Below are positions 1-6,706 of a stretch of 26,648 bases of DNA, one piece after another. The position numbers and the translations under genes are program-made. Source of the stretch: Nitrospinota bacterium (GTDB lineage Bacteria; Nitrospinota_A; UBA7883; JACRLM01); the NCBI GenBank assembly GCA_015231995.1, contig JADGAO010000010.1, positions 1 to 26,648 on the forward strand, given 5' to 3'. Below the pieces are notes generated by a model, which searched no databases, was not told where the DNA came from, and saw only the letters and a program-made list of their open reading frames with translations. Position 1 is the first letter of the stretch. Every line of letters begins with the position of its first letter.

Positions 1-157
1 AGATGGCCGAAATAAAAAGTTCCACATTTTTTTTCATCCCGGAATGTTACTTGAAGTCGGATTGGAGCAGAAGGAAAAATTGGAAACGGATTTTTACATG
101 CGAAGGGTGCGCCCCTCGCAATTGGAACGTTGCATAAGTCAGCGATTAGCTCCTTAC

Positions 158-186
158 CCTCTCCCCGCCAACTTTGCGGGGAGAGG
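158..186. repeat. GC-rich palindrome (11-bp stem)
   Basis: Perfect inverted repeat CCTCTCCCCGC (158-168) and GCGGGGAGAGG (176-186) with a 7-nt loop. It lies in the gene-free stretch 1-550, which otherwise holds only repeats. It resembles the palindrome at 286-315 in composition but not in exact sequence. No T-run follows, so I do not call it a terminator. Confidence 0.7.
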
Positions 187-285
187 ACGGCGCAAAGCGC
201 CAGGTGAGGGGTTACAAACAGCGCTTCAATAATGTTGAAGCTCGATGGCTCAAACTCAAAACACTGATTGTAGCCCTCACCCCAT

Positions 286-315
286 CCCTCTCCCGCGATG
301 TTGCGCGGGAGAGGG
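286..315. repeat. GC-rich palindrome (12-bp stem)
   Basis: Perfect inverted repeat CCCTCTCCCGCG (286-297) and CGCGGGAGAGGG (304-315) around loop ATGTTG. It is in the same non-coding block as the palindrome at 158-186. Such elements are typical intergenic palindromic repeats; no function can be read from the sequence. Confidence 0.7.
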
Positions 316-337
316 GGCAGGATCATCGGTCAACGAC

Positions 338-376
338 TTATGCAAAGGTCTCCTTGCAATGGAAACCTTTGCATAA
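338..376. repeat. Inverted repeat with TTATGCAAAGGT ends
   Basis: TTATGCAAAGGT (338-349) and ACCTTTGCATAA (365-376) form a perfect 12-bp inverted repeat around a 15-nt loop. The CTTTGCATAA or CTTTGCGTAA motif recurs beside other repeat copies (about 921-931, 6031-6039, 14434-14441, 22387-22396 and, inverted, 22507-22517). It therefore seems to be a shared flank of the repeat elements in this genome. Confidence 0.6.
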
Positions 377-389
377 TGCCCCTGTTGCT

Positions 390-471
390 GTCCGAGGTGT
401 TCTTCACCTCGGACTCCTGAATGAAAGGCTCTTTGATAAACAAAGACGGCGGGGTGAAGAGCACCCCGCCG
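390..471 (+). repeat. Family A multi-hairpin element, copy 1
   Basis: Hairpin 1 is GTCCGAGGTG (390-399), loop TTCTT, CACCTCGGAC (405-414). Hairpin 2 is CGGCGGGGTG (447-456), loop AAGAG, CACCCCGCCG (462-471). The 32-nt spacer contains a small third hairpin, CTTTG-ATAAA-CAAAG. The element lies 80 bp downstream of the lipoprotein gene stop and is in the same orientation as copy 2 on the other side of that gene. Confidence 0.85.
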
Positions 472-550
472 AGCATTTTTGTGACAGTTCCTCAAGATGG
501 CAAACGCAAACCATGCCGCTAATTATGGTTAGCGGATTGGCCGGGGAATC

Positions 551-829
551 CTATTTTTTGGCCTGTTCAGCTTCCTGCTTCATCTTCTCCGCATCAGTCG
601 CCATTTGGTCAGCGGCGGCGGTGGCTTCTTTCATCGCCTTTCCGGCCTCTTCCATTGTTTTTGCGGCGGCCTTGTTCGCTTCATCAGCCACTTTTTTCGC
701 GTCTTGCGTGGCCTTGTTCATTTTCTCGATGGATTTTTCCACTTCGGCGTTCTGGCTGGAACAGGAGACGGAGATGATGGAAAATGCCGCAATAAAAACA
801 GAACAGACGAAAGCCCTTGTTTTTGTCAT
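551..829 (-). CDS. Small alanine-rich helical lipoprotein, Lpp/OprI-like
   Basis: Predicted 92-residue lipoprotein. The N-terminus has a short basic stretch (MTKTR), a hydrophobic core (residues 7-21) and a Cys at 23 in the context SVSC, an imperfect lipobox. The rest (26-92) is a continuous Ala/Lys/Glu-rich helix with heptad-like spacing, as in the alanine-zipper lipoproteins Lpp and OprI, but with no detailed sequence match. It ends in Lys-Lys; in Braun's lipoprotein the terminal lysine is joined to peptidoglycan, so the same role is possible here but unproven. I chose the ATG at 829 because AAGGAG lies seven bases upstream and it begins a signal peptide; an in-frame upstream start at 934 would bury the signal. 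The gene stands alone, flanked by direct copies of the family A repeat. Confidence 0.75.
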   Translation of the reverse strand: MTKTRAFVCSVFIAAFSIISVSCSSQNAEVEKSIEKMNKATQDAKKVADEANKAAAKTMEEAGKAMKEATAAADQMATDAEKMKQEAEQAKK

Positions 830-944
830 GACACGCTCCTTGAATAATAAGACGATACTCAACGGGATGCTAAACGATTTATCAAAATAACGCAATATAT
901 TATGCCTTTTACCGCAGAGACCTTTGCATAACAATCTTGTTGCT

Positions 945-1026
945 GTCCGAGGTGTTCTTCACCTCGGACTCTAAATCTTCAGAGACTTTGAAAAACAAAG
1001 ACGGCGGGGTGAAGAACACCCCGCCG
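945..1026 (+). repeat. Family A multi-hairpin element, copy 2
   Basis: Hairpin 1 is GTCCGAGGTG (945-954), loop TTCTT, CACCTCGGAC (960-969). Hairpin 2 is CGGCGGGGTG (1002-1011), loop AAGAA, CACCCCGCCG (1017-1026). The spacer is 32 nt and includes CTTTG-AAAAA-CAAAG. All stems are perfect and the two main loops are exact reverse complements. It occupies most of the 412-bp gap 830-1241, which holds no gene. Confidence 0.88.
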
Positions 1027-1135
1027 AGCGCCAATTTAGGGCGTTTTGGAAATTATGCAAAGGGCTCTTTACCGCAAAGCGGAAAATCCGGGCATCACCG
1101 GTTCTATTGGCGTTTGCCCAAATTTGACGGTTACA

Positions 1136-1165
1136 TTACAATTTACGCTTTGTACCCCTTATAAT
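1136..1165 (+). promoter_or_regulatory. Possible sigma-70 promoter for the glycosyltransferase-lpxB pair
   Basis: A perfect -10 hexamer TATAAT (1160-1165) is preceded at 18 bp by a weak -35, TTACAA. It sits about 76 bp upstream of the glycosyltransferase ATG. The -10 is the main support. Confidence 0.35.
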
Positions 1166-1241
1166 GACCGGACGCTTTGCGTTTTGGGCGCGAGCGGCCA
1201 AGTGAAGTTTCATTGTAAAAGGTCCACCAGCTGATAGCTTG

Positions 1242-1943
1242 ATGAAAACTCTTATTGTCATACCGACCTATAACGAAGCGGAAAATATCTTTGCGCTTCT
1301 GGATGCGGTTTACGCGCAGGTTCCGGAAACGGACATACTCGTCGTTGACGACAACTCGCCCGACGGCACCGCCGCGATGGTGGAAACCAGGATGAAAGAA
1401 GACAAACGCCTGAGCATTTTGAAACGCCCGGGCAAGCTGGGGCTTGGAAGCGCTTATATAGCCGGGTTCAAGGTGGCGCTGGCCAGGGGGTATGACGCGA
1501 TATTCGAGATGGACGCCGATTTCTCGCACAACCCCAAATATCTTCCCGGTTTCATCGAGGCGATAAAGGACGCCGACCTTGTGCTCGGCTCCCGTTACGT
1601 TGAAGGGGGCGGGGTGGAAAACTGGGCGCTTTCCCGTAAAATAATCTCGCTGGGCGGAAGCCTGTATGCGCGTATCATACTGGGCGTCCCGTACCGCGAC
1701 CTCACTGGCGGGTTCAAATGTTTCAGGAGGGAGACGCTGGCGGCCATCGACCTCGACGGGGTTCATTCCGAGGGGTATTCGTTTCAGATAGAGATGACAT
1801 ACCGCGCGCACAAGAAAGGCCTGCGGATACGCGAAATGCCGATAGTGTTCGCGGACAGGGTCGGCGGAAAATCGAAAATGTCCTGGAAAATATTTATCGA
1901 GGCGATATACAGGGTATGGCAGATGCGCTGGACGGTTCGATGA
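1242..1943 (+). CDS. Polyprenol-phosphate mannose synthase-like GT2 glycosyltransferase
   Basis: A 233-residue GT-A glycosyltransferase of the dolichol/polyprenol-phosphate mannose synthase group. These enzymes transfer mannose (or a related hexose) from a nucleotide sugar to a membrane polyprenyl phosphate, making a lipid-linked donor at the inner face of the cytoplasmic membrane. Visible signatures are the IPTYNEAENI start (7-16), VDDNSPDGT (35-43), the metal-binding MDADFSH (90-96), GSRY (116-119), DLTGGFKCFRR (153-163) and a C-terminal GGKSKMS segment (208-214). There is no C-terminal membrane domain, so it is the short soluble form. I start at ATG 1242; a TTG just before it (1239) is also in frame. 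There is no strong Shine-Dalgarno. Its stop overlaps the lpxB start (ATGA). The sugar cannot be fixed from sequence; glucose or a modified hexose is possible. Confidence 0.88.
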   Translation: MKTLIVIPTYNEAENIFALLDAVYAQVPETDILVVDDNSPDGTAAMVETRMKEDKRLSILKRPGKLGLGSAYIAGFKVALARGYDAIFEMDADFSHNPKYLPGFIEAIKDADLVLGSRYVEGGGVENWALSRKIISLGGSLYARIILGVPYRDLTGGFKCFRRETLAAIDLDGVHSEGYSFQIEMTYRAHKKGLRIREMPIVFADRVGGKSKMSWKIFIEAIYRVWQMRWTVR

Positions 1944-3109
1944 AGCCTTTGCTTCTTCGTCCGCTGGTAGGGAAAATACTGGTCGTGGCCGGGGAAGATT
2001 CCGGGGACATGTACATGGGCAGGCTTATAGGGCATCTGTCCGCCCTGCTCGAAGGCGCGTCGTTCGAGGGGATAGGCGGCCAGCGTATGCGCGAGGCCGG
2101 GGCCGTCACGCTTTACGACTCTACAGCCCTATCTTCCGTGGGCCTCGCTTCCGCCATGAAAAAGATGGGCGTTTTCACCTCCGCTTTGCGCGATCTCAAA
2201 TCGCGGATAGCTTCGGGGGAATATGACGCGGTCATACTAGTGGACTATCCGGATTTCAACCTGCGGATAGCCAAAGCCGCCGACAAAGCGGGACTGCCGG
2301 TCTTCTACTACGTCGCGCCGCAGTTCTGGGCGTGGCGCCGTGGCAGGGTTAAGATCGCCAGCGAATGCGTGGATATGATGTTCGTGGTGTTCCCATTCGA
2401 AGAGGATTTTTACAAAGGCCGGAGCGTCAACGCCCAGTTCCTCGGCCATCCTATTCTCGACGAGCTCGACTTCAACGTGGACCGCTCTGCGATCAGGGCA
2501 CAGCTTGGCGTGCGCCCGAACGAGCTTCTGCTCGGCCTTGTCCCAGGCTCCAGGCGAGGCGAGGTGGAGCGGATATACCCAGATATGCTCAACGCGGTCA
2601 GGATCATCCGCGCCAACAAGCCCGTGAAGGTTGTCACCATGTGCGCCGACTCGATGGACGAGGACTACATCCGCAAGCTGGCCTCCACGCACGGGGAAGA
2701 GCCGCAGATCGTCAAAGGGATGACCTGGAACGCCATGAACGCTTGCGACTTTTTGTTGTGCAAATCCGGCACGTCCACTTTACAGGCGACGCTTGCCGGG
2801 ACGCCTATGGTTGTCGTCTACAAGGCCGACGCGTTTTCTTATTTACTCGCCCGGCTTCTCTCGCACGTCAAATGGGCCGCCATCCCCAACCTGCTGGCCG
2901 GAAGGGAGATAGTCCCGGAGCTTCTTCAATGGAAAGCGACGCCCCAGGCGGTGGCGGCCACAGCCCTTGCGTATCTGACCGACCCGGCCAAACGCGAAGA
3001 AATGAAAAAGGAGCTTGGCAAGCTTCGGGCGGGGCTTGGGGAACGTGGGGCGTCGCATCGCGCCGCAGTCTCGATCACCGAATTCCTTACGAAACTAAAA
3101 AGGGGTTAG
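1940..3109 (+). CDS. lpxB: Lipid-A-disaccharide synthase LpxB
   Basis: LpxB (GT19) joins UDP-2,3-diacylglucosamine and lipid X to give the tetraacyl lipid A disaccharide at the inner membrane's cytoplasmic face. The 389-residue length is normal for the family. Landmarks are AGEDSGD (17-23), VDYPDFNLRIAK (101-112), YVAPQFWAWR (124-133), FLGHPILDE (167-175), PGSRRGEVER (202-211), KSGTSTLQATLAGTP (275-289) and IPNLLAGREIVPE (315-327). The start is the ATG at 1940, which overlaps the preceding gene's TGA as ATGA and implies translational coupling. An in-frame extension to 1718 exists but lies inside the glycosyltransferase gene and is rejected. It shows that the organism makes lipid A, although no other lpx genes (lpxA, lpxD, lpxI/H) are here. 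The gene ends 68 bp before the convergent sensor kinase gene. Confidence 0.95.
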   Translation: MKPLLLRPLVGKILVVAGEDSGDMYMGRLIGHLSALLEGASFEGIGGQRMREAGAVTLYDSTALSSVGLASAMKKMGVFTSALRDLKSRIASGEYDAVILVDYPDFNLRIAKAADKAGLPVFYYVAPQFWAWRRGRVKIASECVDMMFVVFPFEEDFYKGRSVNAQFLGHPILDELDFNVDRSAIRAQLGVRPNELLLGLVPGSRRGEVERIYPDMLNAVRIIRANKPVKVVTMCADSMDEDYIRKLASTHGEEPQIVKGMTWNAMNACDFLLCKSGTSTLQATLAGTPMVVVYKADAFSYLLARLLSHVKWAAIPNLLAGREIVPELLQWKATPQAVAATALAYLTDPAKREEMKKELGKLRAGLGERGASHRAAVSITEFLTKLKRG

Positions 3110-3112
3110 GCT

Positions 3113-3173
3113 GTAGGGGCGACCCGGTGGGTCGCCCGGATCAGGAAGGGCGAACACGCAGGTTTGCCCCTAC
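3113..3173. repeat. Nested palindrome between convergent genes, possible bidirectional terminator
   Basis: Outer arms GTAGGGGC (3113-3120) and GCCCCTAC (3166-3173) enclose a 9-bp hairpin GGGCGACCC (3117-3125), loop GGT, GGGTCGCCC (3129-3137). It fills the 68-bp gap between lpxB and the oppositely oriented kinase gene. Partial relatives occur at 16296-16345 and near 5999-6015 and 22341-22351 (CGACCCGGTGG core). There is no T-tract, so a terminator role is only suggested by position. Confidence 0.7.
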
Positions 3174-3177
3174 CGGC

Positions 3178-5943
3178 TCAACCCATGAGTTTTCGCACTC
3201 TTGGGATCACTTCTTCCTCCGTCACCGGTTTTGCGATGAAATCGTCGGCTCCCATTCGGATGACTCTCTCCCTCGTTTCCAGGCGGTTGTCGGAGGTTAT
3301 TATTATCACCTGAGTGGCGCTGGTTTTCGGATCCTGTTTAATTTTCTTTAACAGTTCAAAACCGTCTATCCCGGGCATGTATATGTCCAGCAGGGCCAGG
3401 TCCGGCTTTGTGGCTCTCACCATCTTTAAAGCCTCATCGCCGTTTTCGGCCTCGATGACGCTAACTCCGATGTCGCGCAGATGGATGCCGAGCATGTAGC
3501 GCACGGCAAGGTCGTCGTCGGCCACAAGCGCAATCGGTTTCCTGTACGGGAGCTTCGCGTAAAAGACGCTTCCCTTTCCTTTCAAAGACTCCACTGCCAG
3601 GACGCCGCCATGCGCTTTCATTATGTCCTGGCAAAGCGGAAGGCCCAGGCCGGTGCCCGTCTCCCCGGCGGTGCCGACCATGCTGGTTTTTACGTCGTGG
3701 CGGAAAAGGTTGGGGATCAGCTTTTCGTCTATACCCACGCCGGTGTCCTTTACGGCGATGCCCCCTTGGTCTCCCTGGGGCGTGAAAACCGTGATCTTGT
3801 CCCCCTTCTTCGTAAACTTGATGGAGTTTATCACCAGGTTGTTGAGAACCTCTTCGAGCAGGACCGGGTCCCCGTAAAGCCTCGTCCCCTCCGCCACTTC
3901 GGTGACAAGCTCGACGCCCTTGGAGGCGGCGACGTGATGGTAGTTGGCCGAGACCGCGAACGCGGCCTTAAACCCGTCGAAAAACCTTTTTCGTATTGTC
4001 GCGCCGCCCATGTGGAACCTGCTTATGTGCAGGACCTCGTCTATCATGTTCACGGCCCTCTCGGCGCTGTGGATCGTGGCGTCGAGAAGCTCCCCGTATT
4101 TGCCTTTCATCGGCAACCCTTCGTCCATGGAGAGCAGGCGCAAGAACCCTATCGTGGAGGTGAACGGGGCCTTGAGGTCGTGGGCGATAAGCGAAATATA
4201 CATCTCCTTTTCCTTGGTCGCCTCTTCGGCCTGTTCCTTGGCCGCCACTAGCTCTTCCTGCCGTCTTTGCTCTATCCGTTCGTCCCGCACCGCTTCGAGT
4301 ATGTTGGCGCAGGTCGCTATGAGCGGGGACATGGTGTCGGCGAAGGCCGCAGTGTATCCGCCGGGCTTGTTGGCCATCCCCAGCACGGCCAACAGCTCTT
4401 TGCCCTTGTGGATGGGAAGCCCCATGAAAGAGCGGATTGGCGGATGCCCCTGCGGGATTCCAACGCTCAAACGGTCTTTTGTTACGTCGTTGGAAATGTA
4501 AAGCTCGCCTGTTTTGGCGGCCATTCCGTAAATCCTGTTGAGGTTGTCGAACCTCAGGCCGTTGCGGCGATTCTCCTCGTAAAGCTTCTTTGTCTCTTCG
4601 CTCCAGGTCATGTCGCTTATGGCCAGGGATTTGAGGTATGGAGACCCGTCGTCGTCTTTGAAATATTCCGCGACGAAGCCGAATTCGCTCTGCGTGAACC
4701 CGATAAGGATATCCAGGATTTCATTGAAAACCTCGGATGGCTTCTTGCCGGAGATGAATGTGGATTGCATCCTGTTGTCCGCCTCCGTTACGCGCCGGCG
4801 GAAGGCCTCTTCCTGCTCCGCCCTCTTGCGTTCGGTGATGTCATCGGCTGTGGCGACTATACGGACGACATTGCCTTTCGGCCCGAATATGGGAGAGACG
4901 TTGAAAAGCAGTATGCGCGTCTGCCCGTCCCTGTGGGCGATGCGCGCTTCAAACCCCTTATAACTTTCCCCTTTAAGGCAAATCTCGAAAACCCTCTCCC
5001 CCTCGGCCCTCGCGGGCGCGTCGGCCAGCAGTTCGCTGAACCTGCGCCCTATGACTTCGTCGGGCCGATACCCTCCCGATATCTCCGCCGCCTTGTTGAC
5101 GAACTGTATCTGCCCGCTGGAGTTAAAGGCCAGAATCGCGTTGGATGCGTTGTCCATAACGCTACGCAGGGATTCGTTCGTCTCCATCAGCTTGGTTTCG
5201 GCCTCCTCGCGCCTGCGGACATAGCCGATTAGCGTCCAGTTGCTCAGGCCGATTCCGCAGACGCCCAGCAACCAGATGTAAAGGTGCGTTTCCAAGGTCT
5301 CTTGTATGTCCGCGTCCCTGCGGACGATGAATTTTTCCATGGGCAGGGTTACGCTGATGCCGCCCCTTATGTCGCCGAGCTTGTACCCTTGCTTTGCATG
5401 GCACTTAAGGCAGGGCGTTTCCACATAGAAAGGTTTTATCATCCGCAGGTAAGGCTTTCCGTCGCGTGTGGTATGCTCCGCCACTTCCTTGACCTCTCCG
5501 CGTCCGATGGCCGCCAATGCGGCCCGCTCCCAGTCGTCCGGGGCGTTTGCGGGGCGTATGGGATTGAGGCTGGTCAGATGCCCGTTGACGCCGGATTCAG
5601 GCTCGTACATTTCGTAAATCTGCCGCAGGGCGTATGCCGGGTTGACAAGCGTCAGCGCGACGCCGGACGGGGTGGTTATGTCGCGCTCGGGCACGTCCAG
5701 GTATGGGTTGGGAGGCGTGACTTCGGTCTTTGGGACGTACACCCCGCCGTGGAGAGACACCCATCTTCTGAAAATAAGCATCGTCTTGTAGTGGACGGCG
5801 ATCTCGCTGGCCGCCAGCTCATTGGCGTCCTGCCGCATGTCTTTCACCCGATCCAACGTTAGCGCTACGAGTAAAAGCGTCCAGAACACACCGGTGACGA
5901 TAAAAACTATTCTGGCTGTGCGGACTTTCGGTATGACACCCAT
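3178..5943 (-). CDS. Hybrid sensor histidine kinase (Tll0287/DUF3365-like sensor with CXXCH, PAS, GAF, HisKA, HATPase, receiver)
   Basis: A 921-residue membrane sensor kinase. TM1 (about 11-30) and TM2 (about 219-240) bracket a periplasmic region of the DUF3365/Tll0287-like type containing CLKCH (178-182), a potential c-type haem-binding motif. A PAS domain (about 255-370), a GAF domain (about 390-555) and a short coiled coil (555-580) follow. The kinase core has the phospho-acceptor H588 (IAHDLKAPF), N-box around N701-N706, DTGVGI (733-738) and GTGLGL (763-768). The C-terminal receiver has acidic residues D809/D810, phospho-acceptor D853, T883 and K905. All key residues are present, so intramolecular phosphorelay should be possible. 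No output domain or partner regulator is adjacent. The ATG at 5943 follows a repeat-containing gap after the MogA-family gene. The signal sensed is likely redox or a small ligand, but that is inference. Confidence 0.92.
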   Translation of the reverse strand: MGVIPKVRTARIVFIVTGVFWTLLLVALTLDRVKDMRQDANELAASEIAVHYKTMLIFRRWVSLHGGVYVPKTEVTPPNPYLDVPERDITTPSGVALTLVNPAYALRQIYEMYEPESGVNGHLTSLNPIRPANAPDDWERAALAAIGRGEVKEVAEHTTRDGKPYLRMIKPFYVETPCLKCHAKQGYKLGDIRGGISVTLPMEKFIVRRDADIQETLETHLYIWLLGVCGIGLSNWTLIGYVRRREEAETKLMETNESLRSVMDNASNAILAFNSSGQIQFVNKAAEISGGYRPDEVIGRRFSELLADAPARAEGERVFEICLKGESYKGFEARIAHRDGQTRILLFNVSPIFGPKGNVVRIVATADDITERKRAEQEEAFRRRVTEADNRMQSTFISGKKPSEVFNEILDILIGFTQSEFGFVAEYFKDDDGSPYLKSLAISDMTWSEETKKLYEENRRNGLRFDNLNRIYGMAAKTGELYISNDVTKDRLSVGIPQGHPPIRSFMGLPIHKGKELLAVLGMANKPGGYTAAFADTMSPLIATCANILEAVRDERIEQRRQEELVAAKEQAEEATKEKEMYISLIAHDLKAPFTSTIGFLRLLSMDEGLPMKGKYGELLDATIHSAERAVNMIDEVLHISRFHMGGATIRKRFFDGFKAAFAVSANYHHVAASKGVELVTEVAEGTRLYGDPVLLEEVLNNLVINSIKFTKKGDKITVFTPQGDQGGIAVKDTGVGIDEKLIPNLFRHDVKTSMVGTAGETGTGLGLPLCQDIMKAHGGVLAVESLKGKGSVFYAKLPYRKPIALVADDDLAVRYMLGIHLRDIGVSVIEAENGDEALKMVRATKPDLALLDIYMPGIDGFELLKKIKQDPKTSATQVIIITSDNRLETRERVIRMGADDFIAKPVTEEEVIPRVRKLMG

Positions 5944-6050
5944 GGCTCATTTTATCACGATGGGCCTGTCGAGTGATTCCCGTTCTACGTTGCAGGAGCT
6001 ACCCGGTGGGGCGCCCTTGTTATGAAAACCTTTGCGTAACCAAACTATTT

Positions 6051-6183
6051 CCATATTTTGTCATCCTGAGGGAGCCTTAGCGACCATTGTCATTCTGAGC
6101 GAAGCGAAGAATCTATCAAAGAGAATATTCTGTTTACTTTGATCCTTCGGTCGCCAGAGCTCCCTCAGGATGACAAAACATGG
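6051..6183. repeat. Family B MITE-like element, copy 1
   Basis: Terminal inverted repeats span 25 bp with one mismatch (6051-6075 against 6159-6183). The inner 20 bp, TTTTGTCATCCTGAGGGAGC (6056-6075) and its complement (6159-6178), are perfect. The interior holds the motif CATTCTGAGCGAAGCGAAGA shared with other copies at 13320-13650, 20846-20930 and 22381-22523. It has no coding capacity. The right end stops 1 bp before the stop codon of the MogA-family gene, so its transcript would fold as a long hairpin just past that gene. The remaining gap sequence 5944-6050 holds only repeat flank sequence. Confidence 0.82.
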
Positions 6184-6184
6184 T

Positions 6185-6688
6185 TTATGTGCCGCAATCG
6201 GACGGGTCGCCTTTCATCTTCGCCACGCCGTGGATGACGGCGTCGAGCACGAATGAAAAATTCTCCACCGCGGCCTTGGGGCTTCCGGGAAGGTTTATTA
6301 TCATGGTTCTTTTTCTTATTCCGGCCACCCCTCGGGCAAGCGCGGCGCGCGGCGTGATTTTCAGCGACATCGCCCGCATCGCCTCCGGTATTCCTGGAAT
6401 GGCGCGATCCAGCAGTGGCTCCGTGGCCTCCGGGGTCACGTCGCGCGGACTAAGCCCGGTTCCGCCCGATGTGAGGATAAGGTCGAACATGCCAGAATCC
6501 GCCCATCCGGTTATCGCGGCCCTTATATCCCCAATGTCGTCCGGGACTACTTTAACGTCCGTCAAACGAATAGGAGTGCCGTGCAGGGATTGTCTGATGG
6601 CCGCCTCGCACTTGTCGGCCCGAACCCCGGAGCTGGCCCTGTCGCTTACTACAAGGAGGGCCGTTGATACGATGTCCTCAGGCCCCAT
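6185..6688 (-). CDS. MogA/MoaB-family molybdopterin adenylyltransferase-like protein
   Basis: A 167-residue single-domain MoCF protein. Family members bind molybdopterin and adenylylate it (MogA), or bind it as a scaffold (MoaB), before molybdenum insertion. Seen here are the VVSDRASSG start (13-21), TSGGTGLSPRDVTPEAT (73-89) with conserved Asp83, and NLPGSPKA (132-139), all characteristic of the molybdopterin-binding pocket. Length matches the short MoaB/MogA forms rather than the MoeA or CinA fusions. The start is ATG at 6688, 18 bp after the DUF4388 gene stop, so it is probably the last gene of the GTPase operon. There is no clear Shine-Dalgarno, consistent with read-through expression. 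No other molybdenum-cofactor gene is in the window. MogA versus MoaB cannot be decided from sequence alone. Confidence 0.88.
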   Translation of the reverse strand: MGPEDIVSTALLVVSDRASSGVRADKCEAAIRQSLHGTPIRLTDVKVVPDDIGDIRAAITGWADSGMFDLILTSGGTGLSPRDVTPEATEPLLDRAIPGIPEAMRAMSLKITPRAALARGVAGIRKRTMIINLPGSPKAAVENFSFVLDAVIHGVAKMKGDPSDCGT

Positions 6689-6706
6689 GACGCGGAGAGG
6701 GGGTTC

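Noticed and set aside
174..890. A 238-codon open frame on the plus strand over the lipoprotein gene
   Set aside because: It runs across palindromic repeats and opposite the lipoprotein gene, which has a ribosome-binding site and signal peptide.
2365..3351. A 328-codon open frame on the plus strand running through lpxB and beyond
   Set aside because: It is in another frame of the well-supported lpxB gene and its Arg/Pro/Gly-rich translation resembles no protein; high GC makes long shadow frames.
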